Source of the DNA: Streptomyces natalensis ATCC 27448
GTDB lineage: Bacteria; Actinomycetota; Actinomycetes; Streptomycetales; Streptomycetaceae
Assembly (NCBI RefSeq): GCF_000935125.1
Contig: NZ_JRKI01000061.1
Coordinates: forward strand, 620,001 to 684,000
DNA length: 64,000 nucleotides
Direction: 5' to 3'
A model generated the notes under the pieces. That model did not search any database and had not been told where the DNA came from. It saw only the letters and a program-made list of their open reading frames with translations. Of the stretch, positions 35,660 through 43,777 are shown in pieces. Position numbers and translations under genes: made by a program. How positions within the stretch are numbered: position 1 is the stretch's first letter; each line of letters begins with the position of its first letter.

Positions 35660-36343
35660 GTGAGCGCGACAAGCTACGACGAATATGAGGGGCTGAACCG
35701 GTTAGCACTGGACCGGGCGGGCCAGGCCGAGGCGTTCGACATGATCGGTGAGCGGTACGACGACGCCTTTCCGCACAAGGAGGGCCAGCTCGCCTCGGGC
35801 GCCTGGCTCGCCGGGGCGCTGCCGGCCGGTTCGCGGATCCTGGACGTCGGCTGCGGTACGGGGGTGCCGAGCGCCCGTCAGCTGTCCGATGCCGGGCATC
35901 GCGTCGTCGGCATCGACCTCTCCCCTTCGATGGTCAAACTGGCCCGGGACAACGTCCCGGACGCGGAATTCCACCGGCTGGACATCGCCGATCTGCGCGG
36001 CGGCCGGCTCGGCGGCCCGGGTTCCTTCGACGGAATTGCGGCCTTTTTCTCCCTTCTCATGCTGCCGCGTGCCGAAATCCCTTACGCACTGGGCCTGCTG
36101 CATGATCTCCTACGGTCTGACGGGCTGTTGGCCCTGTCGATGGTCGAAGGCGATGTCGACGACTTCACGATTCCGTTCCTGGGCACCTCGGTCCGGGTAT
36201 CGGGATACCTGCGGGATGACCTGCGCCGGGTCGTTGGCGACGCGGGTTTCGAGGTCCTCGGGGAGGATGCTTATGCGTATGCCCCGTCGAGTACGGACGT
36301 ACCACCCGAAATCCAGCTCTTTTTGCACCTGCGACGCGTCTGA
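35660..36343 (+). CDS. Class I SAM-dependent methyltransferase
   Basis: A 227-aa methyltransferase of the Methyltransf_11/25 type. Seen: motif I ILDVGCGTGVPSARQLSDAG, motif II VVGIDLSPSMVKLARD, EFHRLDIADLRGG and the FDGIAAFFSLLMLPR acceptor-side strand. The GTG at 35660 has AGGAGGGG 7 bases upstream; the longer frame from 35471 is unconserved. The next gene is a large SpoIIE/HATPase phosphatase 64 bases later on the same strand. Substrate unknown. Confidence 0.88.
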   Translation: MSATSYDEYEGLNRLALDRAGQAEAFDMIGERYDDAFPHKEGQLASGAWLAGALPAGSRILDVGCGTGVPSARQLSDAGHRVVGIDLSPSMVKLARDNVPDAEFHRLDIADLRGGRLGGPGSFDGIAAFFSLLMLPRAEIPYALGLLHDLLRSDGLLALSMVEGDVDDFTIPFLGTSVRVSGYLRDDLRRVVGDAGFEVLGEDAYAYAPSSTDVPPEIQLFLHLRRV

Positions 36344-36406
36344 CGCGCCTGATACGTGACGCGTCAGGTATCAGGTAAGCAGCCCCGGACGGATGGAATC
36401 CCACGC

Positions 36407-38950
36407 GTGACGGAGCACCCCACCTCCCATGAATCGCGGCGGCCGGACCGGACCGCCGCGCCCTCGGCGTCCCCTTTCCGGGGGACGGCCGCGGCGGCGC
36501 CGCCGGTCGCGCTGCCCGATCCGCGCAGCGGCCTGCAACAGCCCGCGGCGGCCTTGCTGGTGCCGCATCCCGGCGCCGGTTTCGCGGTGCGCGGCGGGGA
36601 CGACATCGCAATGGACGCCGGTACGGAGGCCGCACGGCCCGCCGGCAGGGACGGCACGGGCAGGGGCGTCGGCGGGGACTGCGCCGCGGCCACGGTGACG
36701 GGCATCGGCAGGAGTGGTGGCGGCGTGTGCGGTGGCGCGCAGGACGAGCCGAACGCGGATCACGGTCCGGCGGATCGGGACACGGCGGGCGATGCGGAAC
36801 GTTATGCCACTGAGCACACGGCGGGGCGGCTGACCGGTCATCATGTGACTGACCACGCGGCCGGTCACGCCGCGGCGCGGGGCGCTGCCTCGCCGTACGG
36901 CAGTGCATACGGCGAGGCGTACCCGGATTCGTACAGGGAGGTGGCGATGCCCGTGGCCGGGCGGCCGGCCGGCGTGCCGGAGGAGACAACCGCGGCCCGC
37001 GCCGTGCAGGCGGCGGGAGCGGGCGCGGTGGGCCGTGCCCAGGCGCCCGAGCCGGGCGAGGAGCCGCGCACGGGCCAGGAGCCGCGCCCCGTCGGCGACA
37101 GCATCGGGCGGCAGCGGGAGGGCGAGACCGTCGGTTTCGCCTCCGGGGAGGGGGACGGGGCTCTGCCGCCGCCCGCTCCCCCGGCCCGCTCGGCGCATCC
37201 GGGCGAGAGCCTGGAGGCGGCGGCGGCCCGGCAGGCGGGCGGCGACCGGCTGCGGTTCATCGGGGCGGCGACGCGGCGGATCGCCCGCGGCATAGACCTC
37301 GACGAGATCGTGCTGGGGCCGTGCCGGGCGACGGTGCCGACGTTCGCCGACGCGATCCTGGTGTATCTGCGCGATCCGCTGCCGGTGGGCGATGAGCGGC
37401 CGACCGGGCCGGTGGTGCTGCGGCTGCGGCGTACGGACCGGATTCCGGAGGAGCCGGACACCGGCGGCGTCCGGCTGCCGGTGATGCCCGCGCAGCCGGA
37501 CCTGGGGCCCGCGATGGGCGGCAGCGCGGCCGAGCTGGCCGAGGTGCGTCCGGGCGGTCCGCTGGCGGAGGTGCTGCGGGGGGTGCGGCCGCTGTTCGGG
37601 GAGGCGCAGGCGGCGCGGACGGCGCTGCCGGAGCTGCTGGGGCCCGATCCGCGGCTGCCGGCCGGGCACCGGGTGATTCTGGCGCCGCTGCGCGGGCGGC
37701 GGCGGGTGATCGGTGCGGCGGTGTTCCTGCGCCGCCCGGACCGGCCCGCGTTCGAGCCGGACGATCTGCTGGTGGCGGCGCAGCTGGCGACGCACACCGC
37801 GCTGGGCGTGGACAAGGCGGTGCTCTACGGCCGCGAGGCGTATATCGCCGACGCCCTCCAGCGCACGATGCTGCCCGACTCGCTGCCGCAGCCGACGGGC
37901 GTGCGGCTGGCCAGCCGCTATCTGCCCGCGGCGGAGACGGCGCGGGTGGGCGGCGACTGGTACGACGCGATTCCGCTGCCGGGCAGCCGAGTGGCGCTGG
38001 TGGTCGGCGATGTCATGGGGCATTCGATGACCTCGGCGGCGATCATGGGCCAGCTGCGGACGACCGCGCAGACCCTCGCCGGGCTGGATCTGCCGCCGCA
38101 GGAGGTGCTGCACCATCTCGACGAGCAGGCGCAGCGGCTGGGCTCGGACCGCATGGCGACGTGCCTGTACGCGGTCTACGACCCGGTCGCGCACCGGATC
38201 ATCATTGCGAACGCGGGGCATCCGCCGCCGGTGATGCTGCACCGCGGCGGGCGTGCGGAGGTGCTGAAGGTGCCGCCGGGCGCGCCCATCGGCGTCGGCG
38301 GGGTGGACTTCGAGGCGGTGGAGCTGGATGCGCCGGCCGGGGCGACCCTGGTGCTCTACACCGACGGTCTGGTCGAGTCGCGGATCCGGGACGTGTGGAC
38401 GGGGATCGAGCAGCTGCGGGAGCGGCTGACCGAGACGGCCCGGCTGACCGGCCCCAATCCGCCGCCGCTGGAGCCGCTGTGCGACGAGGTGCTGGACATG
38501 CTCGGACCCGGCGACCGCGATGACGACATCGCGCTGCTGGCCGCGCGGTTCGACGGGATAGCGCCCAGCGATGTCGCGTACTGGTATCTGGACCCGAAGG
38601 CGCAGACGGCCGGGCAGGCGCGCCGGCTGGCCCGGCGGGCGCTGGCCCGCTGGGGGCTGGACGAGCTGACCGACCAGCTGGAGCTGCTGGTCAGCGAGGT
38701 GGTCACCAATGCGGTGCGGTACGCGGAGCGGCCGATCACGCTGCGGCTGCTGCGGACCGATGTGCTGCGCTGCGAGGTGGGCGACGATGTCCCCCAGTTG
38801 CCGCGGCTGCGGCAGGCCCGGCCGTCCGATGAGGGCGGGCGGGGGTTGTACCTCGTCAACCGAATGGCCCGCCGGTGGGGCGCAACCCGGCTGAGTATGG
38901 GCAAGGTGGTGTGGTTCGAGCTGTCGATGCCGTCGGCCGCTCGCGCCTGA
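36407..38950 (+). CDS. GAF/SpoIIE phosphatase with HATPase_c domain and disordered N-terminus
   Basis: An 847-aa regulator like the one at 1881-4571. Residues 1-270 are low-complexity (Ala/Gly/Pro/Glu) and probably disordered. A GAF domain (about 285-480: FIGAATRRIARGIDLDEIV, LLVAAQLATHTALGVDKAV) is followed by a SpoIIE/PP2C domain (about 495-700: VGGDWYDAIPLPG, VVGDVMGHSM, LYTDGLVESR, DRDDDIALLAARF) and HATPase_c (about 725-840: LLVSEVVTNAVRYAERP, DEGGRGLYLVNRM). The start GTG at 36407 is one option. It is expected to reset an anti-anti-sigma switch in response to a GAF ligand. Confidence 0.9.
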   Translation: MTEHPTSHESRRPDRTAAPSASPFRGTAAAAPPVALPDPRSGLQQPAAALLVPHPGAGFAVRGGDDIAMDAGTEAARPAGRDGTGRGVGGDCAAATVTGIGRSGGGVCGGAQDEPNADHGPADRDTAGDAERYATEHTAGRLTGHHVTDHAAGHAAARGAASPYGSAYGEAYPDSYREVAMPVAGRPAGVPEETTAARAVQAAGAGAVGRAQAPEPGEEPRTGQEPRPVGDSIGRQREGETVGFASGEGDGALPPPAPPARSAHPGESLEAAAARQAGGDRLRFIGAATRRIARGIDLDEIVLGPCRATVPTFADAILVYLRDPLPVGDERPTGPVVLRLRRTDRIPEEPDTGGVRLPVMPAQPDLGPAMGGSAAELAEVRPGGPLAEVLRGVRPLFGEAQAARTALPELLGPDPRLPAGHRVILAPLRGRRRVIGAAVFLRRPDRPAFEPDDLLVAAQLATHTALGVDKAVLYGREAYIADALQRTMLPDSLPQPTGVRLASRYLPAAETARVGGDWYDAIPLPGSRVALVVGDVMGHSMTSAAIMGQLRTTAQTLAGLDLPPQEVLHHLDEQAQRLGSDRMATCLYAVYDPVAHRIIIANAGHPPPVMLHRGGRAEVLKVPPGAPIGVGGVDFEAVELDAPAGATLVLYTDGLVESRIRDVWTGIEQLRERLTETARLTGPNPPPLEPLCDEVLDMLGPGDRDDDIALLAARFDGIAPSDVAYWYLDPKAQTAGQARRLARRALARWGLDELTDQLELLVSEVVTNAVRYAERPITLRLLRTDVLRCEVGDDVPQLPRLRQARPSDEGGRGLYLVNRMARRWGATRLSMGKVVWFELSMPSAARA

Positions 38951-39005
38951 CGCCGTACGGTGCCTGGACCGGTAGCCGGGCCCCGTACGGCCATCTGCTT
39001 CACCT

Positions 39006-39035
39006 GGGACCCCGTCCGGAACCGGACGGGGTCCC
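39006..39035 (+). terminator. Terminator of the SpoIIE/HATPase gene
   Basis: A perfect 14-bp inverted repeat, GGGACCCCGTCCGG and its complement, separated by AA and followed by CTCTTGT, 55 bases after the stop. Confidence 0.82.
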
Positions 39036-39089
39036 CTCTTGTGACCCACCGCGGCCGAGTGCCGAAGGAACGGCACGGCGCCCGGACAC

Positions 39090-39130
39090 GGCACGGCGCC
39101 CGGAGCGGTGGATGCTCCGGGCGCCGTGCC
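39090..39130 (-). terminator. Terminator of the penicillin-binding protein gene
   Basis: A perfect 17-bp stem, GGCACGGCGCCCGGAGC and its complement, with a 7-base loop, 26 bases after the minus-strand stop. The left arm is itself a copy of the adjacent GGCACGGCGCCCGGA at 39072-39086. Confidence 0.82.
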
Positions 39131-39155
39131 TGCTACGTGTGGCGGGTGCCGGGGA

Positions 39156-41444
39156 TCAGTTGAAGCCCGACAGTCCGTCGTTCTTGGCGTCGTTGGGGGT
39201 GGTGCCGCCCGTCCCGTTGTCGTTGCCGCCGGTGGTGCCGCCCGGGCCGCCGGTGGTGCCGCCGTCCGGGAAGCCCGAACCGCTCGGCGTCGGCCCGGTG
39301 GGCACGCCCGTCGGGCGGCCGGTCGGGGTCGGCGGGCCGCTCGGGGTCGGGCTGTGCGACGGGGTCTGGCTCGGCGTACCGGACGGGCTGGGCGTCGCGG
39401 ACGGGGTGGAGCTCGGCGTCGGCGTCGGGGTCGGCGGCACCTCGTTGCCGTAGTCGGTGACCAGGTCGAAGTCCGCTGCGGTGTTGCCGTCCAGCGCGGC
39501 CTGGGTGTAGTCCGCCCACACCCGCGCCGGGTAGGTGCCGCCGTTGACCCGGCCGCCGCCACCGGTCCCCTTGAGGGTGACCTGGGCGCCGCCCTGGGGG
39601 GACTCGCCGAACATGCCGACCGCGGTGACCAGCTTGGGCGTGTAGCCCACGAACCAGGCCGACTTGTTGTCGTCGGAGGTGCCGGTCTTGCCCGCCGCCT
39701 TGTACGCGGTGTTCTTGACCTCCTGCGTGGCGGTGCCGTCGTTGACCACGCCCGTGAGCACCTTGGTGACGGTGTCGGCGGTCGTCCGGGAGATGACCTT
39801 CTCGCCGATCGGCTTGCGCAGCGGGAAGTTCTCCTCGCCGTGCGTGGCCTTGACGACCAGCGTCGGGTTGACCTTGATGCCGTGGTTGTCGAGGGTCGCG
39901 TACGCCCCGGCCATCTGGAGCGGGCTGGCGCCCATGGTGCCCAGCGTCATGGCGGGCTGGACGTCCATCCGCTTGCCGTTCAGGCCGAGCTTGACCGCGG
40001 TGTCCTTGACGTTGTCCAGCCCGACGTCCGCGCCCATCTGCGCGAAGACGGCGTTGACGGAGTTGTTGGTGGCCGTCTGGACGGAGATATTGCCGTACTC
40101 GTGCTCGTCCTCGTTCGGCGGTGCGAAGGGGCTGGTGCCGCCCTTGACCGGACGGCGGTTGTGGCCGTCGTAGATCGTGTTCGGGGTGATCGGCAGGCCG
40201 TCCTGGGTCTGGGACTCCTTGTCCAGCGCGGCGGCGAGGATCAGCGGCTTGAAGGTGGAGGCCGCCTGGTAGTCCTCACGGGTGGCGTTGTCGGTGTAGT
40301 GCTTCGGGTAGCCCGCGCCGCCGTACATCGCGAGGACGTGGCCGGTCTTCGGGTCCACCGAGACGGCGCCGAGCTGGGCGTCCGCGTCCACCTTGCGCCT
40401 CTTGGGGTCGAGGTCGTCGGTGAGCTTGCGCTTGACGGACCGCTCCAGCGCCTTCTGCTTGGCCGGGTCGATGCCGACCGTGACGGTCCAGCCGCCGCGC
40501 TCGAATTCCTTCGGGTCGACGCCCTGGGCGAAGAGCTCCTTCTTCGCCGCGTCGATGATGTAGCTCTTCTGTCCGGTCACACCCGCCAGCGGCTTGGGCG
40601 GCTTGGGCCTCTCGAACTTCTGCTGTGCGCGCTCCTGCGGGCTGAGCCAGTGCATCTCGACCATGTTGTCGAGCGCATAGGCCCAGCGGTTCTGGACCAG
40701 CTTCCGGCCGGTCGGGGTCGCCGCCTGCCAGTCGTACTGGCTGGGCGCCTGGAGCAGCGAGGCGAGATAGGCGCCCTGGGAGACGGACAGCTTGTCGGCG
40801 TCCTTGTGGTAGTACGCCTGGGCGGCGGCCTGGATGCCGTAGGCGCCGCGGCCGTAGTAGCTGGTGTTGATGTAGCCCTCGAGGATCTGGTTCTTGGAGA
40901 GCTTGTCGTCCACCTTGAGGGAGATGATGATCTCCTGGAGCTTGCGGCTGACCGTCTGCTCGTCGCTCAGGTAGTAGTTCTTCACGTACTGCTGGGTGAT
41001 CGTCGAGCCGCCCTGCTTGCCGTGGCCCATCAGGGTGTTGAGGATGCCGCGGGCGGTGCCCCACAGGTCGACGCCGGAGTCGTGGTAGAAGGTCTTGTTC
41101 TCGGCGGCGATGAAGGTGCGCTGCACCTTCAAGGGGATGTGGGCGAGGCCCACGGTCTCGCGGTTGACGGTGCCGCCGCGGGCGATGACCTTGCCGTCGG
41201 TGTACTTGAAGACATTGGCCTGCTTGCTGGCGTCGAGATTGCCCTTCTGGGGAATCTGCACGTACAGGTACAGGCCGATGAAGGCGAGGATGCCCAGCAG
41301 GCACACCCCGAGGAAGGCCCCGAGGATCTTCTTCCAGCCGAACAGACGGCGTATGAAGCTCTTGTCCTGCTTCGATGTTCTCTTACTCGGCTTGGCCCGG
41401 CGGGAGCTCCCCTGCCGCTCCCGCCTCGCATCCGCTCGGCCCAT
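39156..41444 (-). CDS. Class A penicillin-binding protein (GT51 transglycosylase and transpeptidase)
   Basis: A 762-aa bifunctional peptidoglycan synthase. Seen: basic cytosolic tail, one membrane helix (ILGAFLGVCLLGILAFIGLYL, about 40-62), GT51 domain with FIAAENKTFYHDSGVD and GKQGGSTITQQYVKNYYL, then the transpeptidase with the active-site serine motif STFKPL, NNSVNA (SxN) and AAGKTGTSDDNKSAWF (KTG). After about 680 a Pro/Thr/Ser-rich then Gly-rich tail (TPTPTPSSTPSATPSPSG) probably reaches into the wall. It is divergent from the SPFH gene. Confidence 0.95.
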   Translation of the reverse strand: MGRADARRERQGSSRRAKPSKRTSKQDKSFIRRLFGWKKILGAFLGVCLLGILAFIGLYLYVQIPQKGNLDASKQANVFKYTDGKVIARGGTVNRETVGLAHIPLKVQRTFIAAENKTFYHDSGVDLWGTARGILNTLMGHGKQGGSTITQQYVKNYYLSDEQTVSRKLQEIIISLKVDDKLSKNQILEGYINTSYYGRGAYGIQAAAQAYYHKDADKLSVSQGAYLASLLQAPSQYDWQAATPTGRKLVQNRWAYALDNMVEMHWLSPQERAQQKFERPKPPKPLAGVTGQKSYIIDAAKKELFAQGVDPKEFERGGWTVTVGIDPAKQKALERSVKRKLTDDLDPKRRKVDADAQLGAVSVDPKTGHVLAMYGGAGYPKHYTDNATREDYQAASTFKPLILAAALDKESQTQDGLPITPNTIYDGHNRRPVKGGTSPFAPPNEDEHEYGNISVQTATNNSVNAVFAQMGADVGLDNVKDTAVKLGLNGKRMDVQPAMTLGTMGASPLQMAGAYATLDNHGIKVNPTLVVKATHGEENFPLRKPIGEKVISRTTADTVTKVLTGVVNDGTATQEVKNTAYKAAGKTGTSDDNKSAWFVGYTPKLVTAVGMFGESPQGGAQVTLKGTGGGGRVNGGTYPARVWADYTQAALDGNTAADFDLVTDYGNEVPPTPTPTPSSTPSATPSPSGTPSQTPSHSPTPSGPPTPTGRPTGVPTGPTPSGSGFPDGGTTGGPGGTTGGNDNGTGGTTPNDAKNDGLSGFN

Positions 41445-41704
41445 CGCTCCAGCAACTCCAGTCGGTTCCGCCCCCAGGTCATTCAGCTGTTGAAGCTAAC
41501 ACCGCAGCTGTCAACAGATGCTCATCGATCCCGGCTTTTCCGGGCGTGACAAACAGCACGGGGAGTGCGGGAACCAAGCGGGGGGTTTCGGTCATCGCCC
41601 TGGCGCACTGGCAGGCCAGCACGCTAATCTGCTATCACTTTGCTAGACCAGTGACATCATGCGATGCGGCGGACATCACGCGCCGCGTCGGGAAACGGGG
41701 AACC
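41445..41704. promoter_or_regulatory. Divergent promoter region of the PBP and SPFH genes
   Basis: An AT-richer spacer. CTGTTGA (41487-41493) and TCAACAG (41511-41517) form an inverted repeat, and CAGCTG occurs twice (41484, 41505), 40-75 bases before the PBP start. GCTAATCTGCTATCACTTTGC near 41622-41642, read in pieces, looks like a promoter facing the SPFH gene. Confidence 0.4.
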
Positions 41705-42670
41705 ATGTCCGACCACTCCACACCGCCCGTCCCGCCGAAGGCCGAGCCGGCCGCCGACGCCCCCGAGATGCCCGAGCCCCAGGTCCGCGAGACCGCGGCG
41801 CACAGCATCCCGGGCGGCCTGGCCCTGCTGCTGACGGTGATCGGCGTCGGGCTCGGCATCGCCTCGATCGCCGTCGGCGGCACCCTCAGCTCCGGCGACA
41901 ACCGCTCCCTGACCGCCCCCTTCGCCATCGCCGGCGCCGTCCTCCTTATCGGCTCCTTCTTCTTCATGACCGGCGTGAAGATGGTCGCGCCCGGCGAGGC
42001 CCGGGTCATCCAGCTCTTCGGGCGGTACGTCGGCACCATCCGCACCGACGGTCTGCGCTGGGTCAACCCGCTGACCTCCGCCCGGAAGATCTCCACCCGG
42101 GTGCGCAACCACGAGACCTCCGTCCTGAAGGTCAACGACGCCTACGGCAACCCGATCGAGCTCGCCGCGATCGTGGTCTGGAAAGTGGCGGACACCGCCC
42201 AGGCCCTCTTCGAGGTCGACGACTTCCTGGAGTTCGTCGCCACCCAGACCGAGGCCGCCGTCCGGCACATCGCGATCGAGTACCCCTATGACGCCCACGA
42301 CGAGGACGGCCTCTCGCTGCGCGGCAACGCCGAGGAGATCACCGAGAAGCTCGCCGTGGAACTGACCGCCCGCGTCGACGCCGCCGGCGTCCAGATCATC
42401 GAGACCCGCTTCAGCCACCTCGCCTACGCCCCCGAGATCGCCTCCGCCATGCTCCAGCGCCAGCAGGCCGGCGCGGTCGTCGCGGCCCGCCAGCAGATCG
42501 TCGAGGGCGCGGTCGGCATGGTCGAGTCCGCCCTGGTCCGCATCAGCGAGCAGGGCATCGTCGAACTGGACGAGGAGCGCAAGGCCGCCATGGTCAGCAA
42601 CCTCATGGTGGTCCTGTGCGGCGACCGTGCCGCCCAGCCGGTCCTGAACACGGGCTCGCTCTACCAGTGA
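41705..42670 (+). CDS. SPFH/Band 7 domain protein
   Basis: A 321-aa membrane protein with two N-terminal hydrophobic segments (GLALLLTVIGVGLGIASIAVG and FAIAGAVLLIGSFFFMTGV) and an SPFH domain (VAPGEARVIQLFGRYVGTIR to about 300: ELAAIVVWKVADTAQALFEV, VQIIETRFSHLAYAPEIASAML). Flotillin/HflK-type proteins form ring assemblies on the membrane. The following small RHH-type gene begins 39 bases later, so they may be one operon. Confidence 0.9.
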   Translation: MSDHSTPPVPPKAEPAADAPEMPEPQVRETAAHSIPGGLALLLTVIGVGLGIASIAVGGTLSSGDNRSLTAPFAIAGAVLLIGSFFFMTGVKMVAPGEARVIQLFGRYVGTIRTDGLRWVNPLTSARKISTRVRNHETSVLKVNDAYGNPIELAAIVVWKVADTAQALFEVDDFLEFVATQTEAAVRHIAIEYPYDAHDEDGLSLRGNAEEITEKLAVELTARVDAAGVQIIETRFSHLAYAPEIASAMLQRQQAGAVVAARQQIVEGAVGMVESALVRISEQGIVELDEERKAAMVSNLMVVLCGDRAAQPVLNTGSLYQ

Positions 42671-42709
42671 GGGCCCTCCTGTGAGCACCGAACCGGCGAA
42701 GGGCCTCTT

Positions 42710-42997
42710 ATGAGCGCGGACACCCCGGAGGGCCCCGCCCCCCAGGACGAGCGCCCGGCCCCGCGACGGCCGCAGCAGCGCAAGCAGGTGCTGCTGCGGC
42801 TGGACCCCCTGATCCACGACGCCCTGGCCCGCTGGGCCGGCGACGACCTGCGCAGCACCAACGCCCAGATCGAGTTCCTGCTGCGCAAGGCCCTGTCGGA
42901 CGCGGGACGGATGCCACGCGGGGCGGGGGCGATTCCGCGGCGGGGGCGGCCGCCGAAAGGGGCGGCGGGGGCGCCCGAGACCTCGGGCGACAGCTGA
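42710..42997 (+). CDS. Small ribbon-helix-helix-like protein
   Basis: A 95-aa basic protein. The central QQRKQVLLRLDPLIHDALARW followed by STNAQIEFLLRKALSD has the strand-helix-helix pattern of Arc/MetJ-type DNA-binding proteins; both ends are Pro/Gly-rich. It follows the SPFH gene closely, so its role may be to regulate that gene. It is otherwise unassigned. Confidence 0.75.
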   Translation: MSADTPEGPAPQDERPAPRRPQQRKQVLLRLDPLIHDALARWAGDDLRSTNAQIEFLLRKALSDAGRMPRGAGAIPRRGRPPKGAAGAPETSGDS

Positions 42998-43006
42998 ACA
43001 CCGGAT

Positions 43007-43027
43007 CTATACAACATGCGTATACAC
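43007..43027. promoter_or_regulatory. Candidate PadR operator of the first ABC operon
   Basis: CTATAC, seven bases, then GTATACAC, just before the start region of the ABC genes (TATAC / GTATA dyad). The same CTATAC-N7-GTATACAC pattern occurs in front of the padR gene at 46191, so a common regulator is likely. Confidence 0.65.
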
Positions 43028-43090
43028 CTCGTGTAGAGTGCGTGGCATGTTCATGGAACGCCCCCTGCCCGCACCCCCGGAGGCCCGCGT

Positions 43091-43777
43091 ATGACCCCGC
43101 CCGGTGCACTGATCGAAGCGAGCGCGCTGCGCAAGGCGTACGGGCCCACGCCCGCGCTGGACGGCGCCGACTTCTCCATCCACCCCGGCGAGGTGGTCGC
43201 CGTGATGGGCCCGTCCGGCTCCGGCAAATCCACCCTGCTGCACTGTCTCGCCGGGATCATCGGCCCGGATTCCGGGACCATCCGGTACGACGGCCGCGAC
43301 CTGACCGTGCTGAGGGACGGCGAACGCAGTGCGCTGCGCCGCGCGGAGTTCGGGTTCGTCTTCCAATTCGGGCAGCTGGTACCGGAGTTGACCTGCGCCG
43401 AGAATGTCGCGCTGCCGCTGCGGCTGAACGGCGTCAGGCGTACGGAGGCCGAGCGGCAGGCGCAGGAGTGGCTGGAGCGGCTGGAGGTGGACGAGGTCGC
43501 GGGCAAGCGGCCCGGGGAGGTGTCCGGCGGGCAGGGACAGCGGGTCGCGGTGGCGCGGGCGCTGGTGAGCCGGCCGCGGGTGGTCTTCGCCGATGAGCCG
43601 ACCGGTGCGCTGGACTCGCTCAACGGGGAGCGGGTGATGGACCTGCTCACGGATGCGGCGCGCGCGAGCGGCACCGCGGTGGTGCTGGTCACGCACGAGG
43701 CCCGGGTCGCGGCGTACTCCGACCGGGAGGTCGTGGTGCGCGACGGCGTGGCGCGGGAAGTGGCGGCGGCGGCATGA
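43091..43777 (+). CDS. ABC transporter ATP-binding protein (MacB/LolD type)
   Basis: A 228-aa ATPase. Seen: Walker A GPSGSGKSTLLHCL, Q-loop FVFQFGQLVPELT, signature EVSGGQGQRVAVARAL, Walker B RVVFADEPTGALDSLNG and the H-loop LVTHEARV. It powers the permease whose start overlaps its stop (GCATGAG). LolD/MacB-type pairs usually export peptides, lipids or antibiotics or act mechanically on the wall. A 120-bp stretch (43126-43245) is identical to the paralogue at 46826-46945. Confidence 0.94.
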   Translation: MTPPGALIEASALRKAYGPTPALDGADFSIHPGEVVAVMGPSGSGKSTLLHCLAGIIGPDSGTIRYDGRDLTVLRDGERSALRRAEFGFVFQFGQLVPELTCAENVALPLRLNGVRRTEAERQAQEWLERLEVDEVAGKRPGEVSGGQGQRVAVARALVSRPRVVFADEPTGALDSLNGERVMDLLTDAARASGTAVVLVTHEARVAAYSDREVVVRDGVAREVAAAA